Source of the DNA: Takakia lepidozioides
Taxonomy: Eukaryota > Streptophyta > Takakiopsida > Takakiales > Takakiaceae
NCBI GenBank assembly: GCA_030704615.1
Contig: CM060732.1
Span: 39,971,053 to 40,035,052 of the forward strand
Direction of reading: 5' to 3'
Length of the DNA: 64,000 nucleotides
The position numbers and the translations under genes were made by a program. The notes under the pieces were generated by a model. That model had not been told where the DNA came from. It did not search any database and saw nothing but the letters and a program-made list of their open reading frames with translations. This document shows, in pieces, positions 1 to 8,168 of this stretch (positions are counted from its first letter, which is position 1; each line of letters opens with the position of its first letter).

Positions 1-916
1 CCATGAAGCATACAGTATTAGAGCCCCAGACCCACAGGCCAATGCAGAGGATGCCATACCACCTGGCCATAGCCCTATTGTGCAAACTGCAAACCTTTCA
101 TCATGAGTTTGTCCAAAACTTGTACCAGTTAAACCTTTCAGGCAATTTACTGATGTCTGCAGATACACACATCTGAGTGAAAACAACCATCATTTGTTTG
201 ACGACTTCCAAACCTTTCAACTTCAGGTATGGTTTTGCAGCACAGGAGTTGAAAATGTTATGACTGCAGAAATGTATTACAGCGAAACAAGGACGTACAA
301 AGAAGAGAAAGAAGGAAATCTGCAATGGGGTCAAGCAAAAAAAGAACAAGGTAAGTAGGAAGACTACAAGGCAAGAGAAGTTGGCCGTAGCGCTGTTGGA
401 CTGTACCCAATACTAAACCGTAGAACTGTACACCTAGCTGCTGCAGTGAGTATCCCTTCCAACCACATGGAGAAAATCCACCAGAAAACAGCACTTCCAT
501 ACTGAGAAGAAATGTATCTAGTGGAATATAGCAGCAATTGTATATTTTAAAAGGAAGGGGACAGAGGCCCTTTTAATCAAATTAACAGAGGCAAGGAAAC
601 AACAACCCTGCACAAGGCCATGTTGTGCGTACCCCTAAATACCAGAGACCCAACAGTTTGCTTCGTTTCAAGGAAGCTTGCACCCGCCGAAAGGAAAGCA
701 CATTGTGGGTGGAGACTTCTTGGTGGAGACTTCTTTGAGATTGTCCTCGAGCCATTTCATGTGGCTTATATTTCCTATCATGAAGTTAGAAGGCAAGAAT
801 CCTCTGACCGATCTGCTCATTACCAGGATTTAGCAAAAATTGTGAAGAAGAATCTGGCTGAACGAGGGTGAGGTTGTTGGAGAAAGCCCAGGCACGAAGT
901 CTTCGAATTTTAAAAC
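1..916. other. No recognised gene (3' flank of NRPB9)
   Basis: I see no convincing exon here. Short open frames exist on both strands, including one at 620-871 on the plus strand, but none has a motif or plausible splice sites that I recognise. The part next to 917 is probably the 3' untranslated region of the minus-strand NRPB9 gene. Confidence 0.4.
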
Positions 917-1769
917 TCAGTCTCGCCAGCGGTGTCCACAGTTGGGGTTGCAGCACACAAAAAAGAGCGTCATGCCCTCCTCTCCTCGTGCAGTCGCCTG
1001 CACATGAGTGAAACCCGTTTGAATATTAGTAGTGTTCCCTTTGATGTCTACTAGTAGCTGGCTGTATGGAGAGGAAATAGATACTTCCGGGGTCAATGAT
1101 ACATATAGAACATATCTGGGCACCGAGAACGTTGATAGAGCTCAAACAATAGTGAGAACTTCACACACCGTAGTTGTTCTCAGCGCAAACAGGAAAGACA
1201 AAGTGGAGGAAGATACCTGGAAAAAGACAGCTTCGCCATGTTGACAATTTGCACAGCGGACGCTCTTGGTGCGAGGGAGGGTCGGGTCAGAGGCAACGTC
1301 CTGGAGCACCTGTGTGCGCTCGTCGGCACTGTGGTAGACCTCATTGCGATACACGCAGTTGTTGTCTGCCACCTCCTGCCTCAAATCAAACCAACTTGTG
1401 AGTAGATAGCTGCAGAATTCCGGTTAGCGGGAATAACGCTACCCTAAACTGTTGAATGCTAGGTACAAACCCGACCTCTTCTAAGATTCCGAGACCTTCT
1501 ATGAACCACCGTGCAGAAGCTTGCTCGTCCCCAAAAAATCCCCAGCGACATACCTGATGGTCACAATTGCGGCAAGCATAGAGTAAAATCTTTTGTTCTC
1601 TGTCTTCCCTTGGATACAGTATGTTGTTGCTGCGCACGCACATCACTGTCGTGAGAACCCATTCCCACAAAAAACACCCGCCAACGAAAGAGAGACAGAA
1701 TCCACGTTAAATATCAAAACAATTGAGCTAGAGAGACAACCATTCTCGGCAGAACTTCATGGTACTCAT
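917..1769 (-). CDS. NRPB9: DNA-directed RNA polymerase II subunit 9 (RPB9-like), four exons
   Basis: This is the small zinc-ribbon subunit of nuclear RNA polymerase II (shared with Pol IV/V in flowering plants), which acts in transcription fidelity and elongation. Exons on the minus strand are 1769-1741, 1629-1554, 1375-1217 and 997-917. All introns are GT-AG, and the joined frame is 114 residues, the usual family length. The first zinc ribbon has Cys7, Cys10, Cys29 and Cys32; Cys10 is completed only by joining exons 1 and 2, which supports the tiny 29-nt first exon. The second, TFIIS-like ribbon has Cys76, Cys79, Cys103 and Cys108 and ends in the conserved CGHRW. I chose the start because [10 protein letters not shown] matches plant RPB9 N-termini. 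It appears intact. Family identification is from recognition of the protein and was not checked by search. Confidence 0.93.
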
Positions 1770-2011
1770 TTTGGCTGCCTTGCAAGATAAACCTCAGCGC
1801 AATCCTCAGCACTTGGTTATCAATAATTCCTCCCTCTCTCTCACTCTCTCCTCCTCTGCGCAGATTTCAGTCGGGGAAGAGACAAGGCATCTTTACTGGC
1901 TCTTAAACCCTCTTCTTTCCCTCTTCAGAGACGTTACGAAGCATCTTGGATGATGAGCATAAGCATTCGTCGAGCATCATTTAAGATATAAACCAAAATA
2001 GATAATTATTT
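1770..2011. other. NRPB9 upstream region
   Basis: This is the presumed promoter and 5' leader side of the minus-strand NRPB9 gene. It is pyrimidine-rich (CCTCTCTCTCACTCTC around 1832-1855), as is common in plant 5' leaders. I see no other gene. Confidence 0.35.
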
Positions 2012-2076
2012 AAAAAAAATAAAAAGGCGTTGGCCAATTCATTAATTTTTGGGGAAAAATTAACCCCATTGATGCC
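2012..2076 (-). repeat. Retroposon 3'-tail fragment (shared with the SINE-like copy at 36.1 kb)
   Basis: Read on the minus strand, this segment contains CATCAATGGGGTTAATTTTT, then CCCC, GGCCAACGCC and a T/A-rich tail. The same ordered blocks occur on the minus strand at about 36,065-36,145, where they follow a tRNA-like head. Here the head is missing. The tail lies downstream, on the same strand, of the LINE remnant at 2.6-3.9 kb, so it could instead be the 3' end of that LINE. I cannot decide between the two. Confidence 0.5.
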
Positions 2077-2366
2077 GTTAAAAGCAGGTGTGGCAGATTC
2101 TGCCACTTTTTCGGCCTAATTTTCAGGCCGAATCGGCCACCCAGGACAGAATCGGCAGGGATGGCTGACTTTGCACAGAGCACTGCAGACCGAGGTCCAT
2201 GTCGTCCATGTTGTCTGCCATCAGCCCACGCACCTTCACCTGAGGCTTGCCCCGTTTATATCCTCTCCAGGGCTCTGAATCTGGGCAATCGATATGGGAT
2301 AATCGAACCGCAATCATATTGCGCCACGTAGCGGCGAGAATCCGCCACACCTGCTTTTAACGCCAA
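2074..2366. mobile_element. MITE-like element with about 25-bp terminal inverted repeats
   Basis: The left end GTTAAAAGCAGGTGTGGC (about 2078-2095) is mirrored by GCCACACCTGCTTTTAAC (about 2343-2360) at the right end. The arm extends inward as AGATTCT / AGAATC and outward, with gaps, into CATTG on both sides. The roughly 255 bases between the arms hold no coding signal. A miniature inverted-repeat transposable element is the simplest reading. I could not define a clean target-site duplication. Confidence 0.55.
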
Positions 2367-2368
2367 TG

Positions 2369-2462
2369 AAAGGCCGTGTTTGGCCGACTCTGCCCTGTGC
2401 GCGGCCATAGGGCTCGCCCAAAGGCTGCTTACAGGCAGAATCGGCCAAACACGGCCCCTTCT
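2369..2462. repeat. Imperfect long hairpin (23-bp arms)
   Basis: GGCCGTGTTTGGCCGACTCT (from about 2371) is the near-perfect reverse complement of AGAATCGGCCAAACACGGCC (ending about 2457), with one mismatch across 23 bp and a loop of about 40 bp. It sits directly beside the MITE-like element and shares its GGCCGA-rich vocabulary, so the two may be parts of one compound element. Confidence 0.6.
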
Positions 2463-2599
2463 CTAGTACATAAGGCATGATACACATCCACGGGATGAGG
2501 GACGAGCCCGAGACATAATCAAGAGAGACTGCCGAACCGGCCATGACCAGGACCAAAAAGGTCCAGGGATGAGAGGACGGTTGACCATAGTCGGCCATA

Positions 2600-3936
2600 C
2601 CCCATGCAGTTCAATGATGCATAAATGGAGAAAATTAAGTGTTGTGTTGTACCCCTACGAAGAAGGATCAAAATTTGTAACTGCCTGCCTAGTAAGGACT
2701 TTGACGAGCATTCTGGAGAGCCCGGGAAGATAGACGATGTGATCGGTGATCGAAGTTGAGCTTCAGCGAACTCTTGCCCTTTATGTGTCTCCAGTTGATG
2801 TTGCAGTTGAAGTCTGGCGATTCAGGGCAATGGCGAGTTGCAATTTCTCCATTCTTGAGGGATGGAACTCCAAATGCAGGTTGTTGGCAAAGGGCTTGTG
2901 CATACAATTCCATGCATTGCCCATGAGGTGATGAAGTCGTGGTGGAGCTGATATTGAGCTTGCGGATGCTTGATGATGTCTGCAGAAAGTTTGGCCCAGG
3001 CCTTCCGAGCTTCAGTTTGGATGTCAAAGAAGATCATAGCTAGAATGAATGAGACAGTGGATTTTGAATTTCCCAGGGTCCATGCGCATCTGGATTTCCA
3101 GATGTGCCAGAGCCCGACAGCCCTGATCGAAAAACTGGGCATTGGGATAAAGGTTGCTTGGTGATGGGATCGTAATTCAGTAGCAGGTTTATTGGAGTTA
3201 AAGAGGCTTGGTCATGCCAGTGCCCGAGCATCCAGTGAATTTTGGGCCAGATTTTTGAAGGTATGTTGCATTGCAGTAGGCAGTGTTCCAGGGATTCTGA
3301 AACCCCAAGCGAGCAGCATGTACAAAGCAGTGCACGGGTAAATTGAAGCCAACGCCCTACCTTTAAAATTCTATTTGCGATCTGCCAGAGAAAGGCAGCC
3401 AGCTTTGCAGGTCTGGTTTTGACCCATATGCCTTTCCAGATTATTTGCCATCGCTCGTTTCGAAATCCATAGGCTCTCCATTTGTTGTCCCATTTGGAGA
3501 AGGGTATGGAGCTAGTGTTGAGGCACTTGTACCCTTTTTTGGCAGTGTATTGAAAAAAGGATGGTTTTCCATCAAGATCCCATGTCCATTCTTGAGGGTC
3601 CAACTGAAGTTGCATGATAAGTTTGCCCCCAATCCATACAAATGTATTTGCCTTAATCCAAGCAATCAAGGCGGACCCCGGAGGCTTAGCGGGGTTCATG
3701 AGCTTTTCACTGGTTGACCATTGGCATACTCTGACAAGGGAGAAGTTCCCCCCTTTGATGTTGACTGGGTGTGCTTGAATGAGGTGCAGGATGTTTGATT
3801 GAGGGCAGCAGTGCATAGCGAGGCCAGTGATTTGAATGCTGCTGAAATCTGTCATGTAAATGACCTGATTAGGTCTGGCTGAGCATGTGACCCAAGTGTC
3901 GGGCAATGGAGGCAACGCCCCTGCTGGAGGATGCAT
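2600..3936 (-). mobile_element. LINE-type non-LTR retrotransposon remnant (RT zinc-binding region)
   Basis: The minus-strand frame 3936-3040 carries the C-terminal region after the reverse transcriptase: a segment with WKGIWVKTRPAKLAAFLWQI followed by a Cys/His cluster (CTCCSLG, EHCLLQC), typical of the zf-RVT domain of plant LINEs. The frame then breaks near 3100, and homology continues in another frame (3142-2822) with GLWHIWKSRCAW and FFDIQTEARKAW, the linker before the RNase H region. The 5' two thirds of a LINE pol (endonuclease and most of the RT) are absent, which is the usual 5' truncation. It is inactive because of truncation and frameshift. A second copy of the linker lies at 36.4-36.6 kb. 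Confidence 0.82.
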
Positions 3937-4331
3937 ATAATAAAATTTCTAAAACAAATACCTATCTAAAAAAAAGAAAAAAGAAAATCTTTGTAGAAGA
4001 TAGTGCCATAGTGGAAAACGTTATGGGATAAATGGTTGGTGCTATTAGTTGATGGTACAAAAAGGCATCCCAGGGAGGTAAGAGCATCTGAGCCGCAACG
4101 AATCAGAGGCACCAATGGTATGGCAGCGGGCTCTCTTTGTCTCTCCTGCGTGTCTGTGTGTTCTCTTACGTGTCTGCGTTTGTGCCACACGCACGCTCTT
4201 GTTGCTTGGATGCGCAAAAGCAATCTTTGTATTGTATTGTATCTGAATTGCAGGGAGTAGGGAACTGTCTGTTTGTTATAGAGTTTATTTGTCCGGAGGA
4301 CAGAGACGCAGGGAAGGTGTAGAGGGATTTA

Positions 4332-6022
4332 ATGGCTGAACTGAGGTGTGCTGTTAGCATGGGAGGAGTATCAACCCTGGCAAGCTTGCAATCGCTGCGG
4401 GGCACGGCCATTGAATCTCGTCCAAATAGCAGGCCTGTCAGTGCCGGACCACTGTGGAAGGCGTTGAGAGCAGCGACGCAGTCGACCGGGGGTGGCACTC
4501 AGTATATTGGTGGCAAGAAGGCATGTTGCTTAATCGCCTTTCCCTGAATTTCACCAACATTTTGGTCAAATCCTGCACTCGCCATTATTATTGTTCGAAT
4601 GGGAAGAGAGAGCTCCGACATTTGCAATATTGTAATGTTTACACCATGGAGTGATGTATTAAGAGTAAGAAAGAAGGGAAGGTATCAATCTGGTAAAGGG
4701 AGCGTCAGTAATCCTCTGTTCAAGTTAATGAAGCGCACTGGTTTCGAAGCGATTTCAGTTGAAAACAGCTTCATGAAATTATGATTAGCAGTGCACGCAT
4801 GTTGAGAATTGTCGTACTGTTACGGAAGAGAGAAACTGCCCATGGACGCTGTGCTTTGGTCGCTATCGCTGGACAGGAGCTTTAGATTCACTCTTAGAAG
4901 CCTAAGATACCTAAATCAAGCAACAAGCACAATCCGACAGTAGACTTTTTGAGAGAGAGCTTCCAGGTCTTAGCGTGTTGTCACTACTAAAGCAATTTAC
5001 TATAGGCTGGTGCTGCGATTCGTCTGATATCTTAACAGCCTGGCCACATCTGTACAACTTTTTCCAAACCTGCTGAAGATTTTGTGCACAAATCCTAACC
5101 TATGTTGGTGTATGGATGTTGGCTATGTGGTCTGTGGGTTCAGCAAGCAAACTCTCTGATAGTCCAGCAATGTGATGGAGTGGTCACCTGTCTGAAAACT
5201 AATTTTTCGTCTTATGTGGTTTGAATTCCAAGCTATATTCCCTTCAATGTGTGCCTAAAGCCATGCTCCCAGAAGGTCAATCTGTATTCAATCAACCAGG
5301 TAACCCATTAGGGCTCTTCAAACAGGCGAAAGTTTTACCCTGACACTCTGGAGCCATCAGAGTGACATTTACTGCTCATAAGAGCTAGATAGATATTATG
5401 TCTGGCCAACAGGAGGTCTTCGGATTAACTTCAAGGATTTTCAGTGCTTTTAAGCTGCCAATCTTCGGTGCTTTTAACAGCAATATAAAATGCTGGATCA
5501 GAGCCCTGATGGCAGGTGGTTCTTATGACGTTGGTAAACATGCCTGGAGCTATTCACCTACTAATCTTTCTTTTTCTTTGGGTGTGATTGCAGGTAAAGG
5601 TGCTTCCAGTGGGTGACAAATCTGCCAAAATCCGCGACAAAGTATCAGGAGAGCCACAATCCATAAAACTGCTGGCACGAGTGGAACAGTTGAAATTACT
5701 CTCAAAGGCTGAGAAAGCAGGCCTCCTCTCTGCTGCAGAGAGTCTCGGTCTCTCTCTTTCCTCGATTGAGAAGTTAGGTCTTCTGTCAAAAGCCGAGTCC
5801 TTCGGAGTGCTCTCAGCTGCGACCGATCCCAAGACATCTGGAGCCCTCTTGACTCTTGCCCTGATTCTATTGATTGCAGGACCCCTGTTTGTGTATCTCA
5901 TTCCAGAAGATTCAAGCCCCCTAGTAGTGCTACAAGTGGTTGTTGCTGCCATCACTGTACTCGGAGGATCAGCTGCATTTGCTGCTTCAAATTTTGTATC
6001 AGCTTTACAGAAGTCAGAGTAG
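4332..6022 (+). CDS. RIQ: RIQ-family (DUF1118) chloroplast thylakoid membrane protein
   Basis: RIQ1/RIQ2 proteins sit in grana thylakoids and affect grana stacking, LHCII organisation and non-photochemical quenching in Arabidopsis. The main exon, 5594-6022, encodes repeated KAE-type helices ([18 protein letters not shown] and [14 protein letters not shown]), the family sequence ATDP, and two membrane segments ([18 protein letters not shown] and [15 protein letters not shown]). I propose exon 1 as 4332-4520, a Ser/Arg-rich transit-peptide-like stretch of 63 residues ending [10 protein letters not shown]. Joining it to exon 2 keeps phase and gives 205 residues, close to the family size. This join needs a GC-AG intron (donor AAG|GCATGT at 4521, acceptor CAG at 5593). 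No GT donor nearby keeps the frame. The second exon is secure; the first exon is inference. The 395 bases before 4332 show no gene. Confidence 0.85.
4521..5593 (+). other. Proposed GC-AG intron of the RIQ gene
   Basis: The donor reads AAG|GCATGT and the acceptor GATTGCAG|GTAAAG. The donor is inferred from frame and from the transit-peptide character of the upstream exon. The same unusual donor hexamer GCATGT is used by the importin alpha gene in this window, where protein conservation fixes the boundary. Confidence 0.5.
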
Positions 6023-6917
6023 CATAACACTGGACAGTGGGAGGAGCCGATTTGCTTTGGATTTAAGCATAACCAATTCTTTCAAAAGGCATGTGCTTTT
6101 TGCTTGTTTGAGCTGAAACCTCTTTCTTTGAAGCCTGGAAGGTCTACACAAGTACAGTGTGTAATCTTTACTTCCACAGTAGCTAATCTTGAATGGCATG
6201 TTCATAACTTGGATATTGCAGGTTTTTACAGATATGCACTGAAACCTTCTCTGTGTGTTGTGCTGAATCATTTTGATCATTACGCAGATGACGATTATTG
6301 ATGTCCACAGGAAGAGTATATTTCATGAATGGAGAATATCTTACTGGTCACCAACACTGCAATGCACACGCAAATTGAAGCCTTCGTAATTGACTACCTA
6401 TGTTGTGTCCTCACTTGATGATGTATTACATCAAATTGGTAAGACTAGATGGTGTCCCAAAACCTTACATTCTCGCATTGCTGTAGACTCACATAGACCT
6501 GAATGTACTAAGAATAATGTATATTCCAAACTGCTGTAATCTGCCAATGCTTCCCTGTAGCATCTCGCAAAATGGGTTCAAATCTCAGACTTTCATAACA
6601 TGTACTAATTACTACCAGCAGCTCGCATTCCCTTCATATAACGAGAGATGAAAACGTACCCTGGGACGCATTATGAACCGTTATCTGCACTTAGGGCGGA
6701 TTACGTCCGTTATGTGCAGACTAACGTGGACATGGGAATATAGTGAATATTGGTGTGTTAAATGTCGTAATGAACAACATGTATCCCTCACTGTCATTTT
6801 TATCTTCTTCCCGCTCGGTCTTTCATCTTCTTCCAGAGGGATGGGAGCGTCCTCCAGCGCTCTCGAGCGCGCACTGGGAGAGGCCATACCGGAGGCCCTC
6901 TCGTCTCCTCGCTACGA
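6023..6917. other. Intergenic: RIQ 3' region and upstream of the PDF-motif gene
   Basis: No exon is recognised. A pair of similar decamers, CGCATTATGAACCGTTATCTGCAC and GCGGATTACGTCCGTTATGTGCAG in part (6668-6722), forms a short imperfect direct repeat. The segment 6841-6917 is open in several frames and may belong to the 5' end of the next gene. Confidence 0.35.
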
Positions 6918-7962
6918 ATGGGCGGGTGCTCTCAAATCATGCAGCAGATCAGTGAACCCCGCTATGGAGCTAAACTGGGTATCCGCCTTGGCAATGGGTG
7001 GCCCGAAATCCTTGTCAGTGATTACACTGACGCCTCCTCAGCCTCCAGGTAATAAAAATGAGTCTCGTCATGCATTTGTTTGGGTTGTAAGGAATGGAAT
7101 GTGATGTAATGACTCATAATAAACATCATGCTACGAGACGGACTGTCGATTCCAGCAGTGCTCTTCTAGCCCCAAAATTTGTTTGGGTTACTGGGAATTG
7201 TTGCTGTAATTACACTATCTCTCACCCTGTCCTTCAGGAAGGGCAAGAACATATACACACGGAGAGAGACTGACAGAGAGAGGGTTGATTTTAGAGGAAA
7301 CATACACTATGATCCCTATGCCAATTCGGAGCTGCTAAAATTCTGTGTTGGTGGTGTTTGCATGCAAGCGAAGAAGTAAGCATAGAACGGCTGCGGCAGG
7401 AGTTGATGGCAAATTCTCCGCAGTGGTGGGACACCAGGTCTGATAAGTTGAGGGTATGTCTACTGGTGCTCATTCGTTTTAATTTGTTTGGCTAAAAAGG
7501 ACATTTCAAGTGATGCTTGTATGAAAATGTATTTTGTAGACTGCACCATTTCAACTGTTTTGATGATGACGAGAGTTTGACTATCACACCTGACATAGTG
7601 GTTCCTATCGTTGGATGAGTTAATCTATAGTAGCATTGAATTCAACTGTTTCAAAGTGGCGGCCGCTTTATTGAATATGCTTCTGAGTTTGGTGGTTTTA
7701 CCTTGCTCTATCTGAGGCTATGGTTAAAAGCTAGCACTGCTCAGCTGCCTATCCCTTATTTTTACAGAGTAGTCCAAGATCCCCAAATGTCAGACATACG
7801 CACACAAAGGAGTTCCTGTGGTCAAACTATCCAGGGATGAAAGAAGACCTAGTTGTCATGACACAAGGTCAAGCACAATCTTCTGTTCGTTCTAACATTG
7901 TCAAGGTACACAATGGAGCTCCAGGCAGACAATACAAATGGTATTGTTTTGATGATGATTGA
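6918..7962 (+). CDS. Small protein with an OSB-like PDF motif (organellar ssDNA-binding protein relative), tentative three-exon model
   Basis: The proposed exons are 6918-7048, 7369-7453 and 7768-7962. They join in phase into 136 residues and use ordinary splice sites (CAG|GTAATA, TGCAAG|C, AGG|GTATGT, TTTACAG|AGT). The joined second and third exons read SPQWWDTRSDKLR, then SPRSPNVRHTHTKEFLW. This matches the spacing of the PDF motif of plant organellar single-stranded DNA-binding (OSB) proteins, where a WWDNR core is followed by a proline-rich stretch and a terminal LW. The upstream part shows no recognisable OB-fold, so either the SSB domain is missing, an upstream exon is unseen, or this is a different PDF-like family. 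The phase agreement across three exons is the main support. The N-terminus and function are uncertain. Confidence 0.45.
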
Positions 7963-8168
7963 AGGGTTCCAGTCAAACTGATAGAATAGTCACATTTTAC
8001 TGGTCAAGTAGAACACTGCAGCCATCTTATAACCCTGTTAATATGTAGCAAGAAGACTGTCTGTCCTCGTTAAGAGATCTTTCATTAAAGCATTTAGGAA
8101 CTCAAAGATAAATTATGTAAGTGTGAGTGTAAAGGATTGTAGTAACTAACAGTTTTGAGTCAGGCAGG

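Noticed and set aside
620-871. An 83-codon frame next to NRPB9.
   Set aside because: No motif and no partner exon; it lies where the NRPB9 3' untranslated region is expected.
1386-1640. NRPB9 exon 2 beginning upstream with the in-frame ATG reading MCVRSNN.
   Set aside because: That reading would lose Cys10 of the first zinc ribbon. The 29-nt exon at 1741-1769 plus the acceptor at 1630 restores the full conserved N-terminus.
6841-6900. The frame starting MGASSSALERALGEAIPE resembles the N-terminus of plant ubiquitin-specific proteases UBP3/UBP4.
   Set aside because: The match stops after about 18 residues, the catalytic Cys box does not follow in any frame or nearby exon, and the overlapping frame gives a phase-consistent three-exon join.
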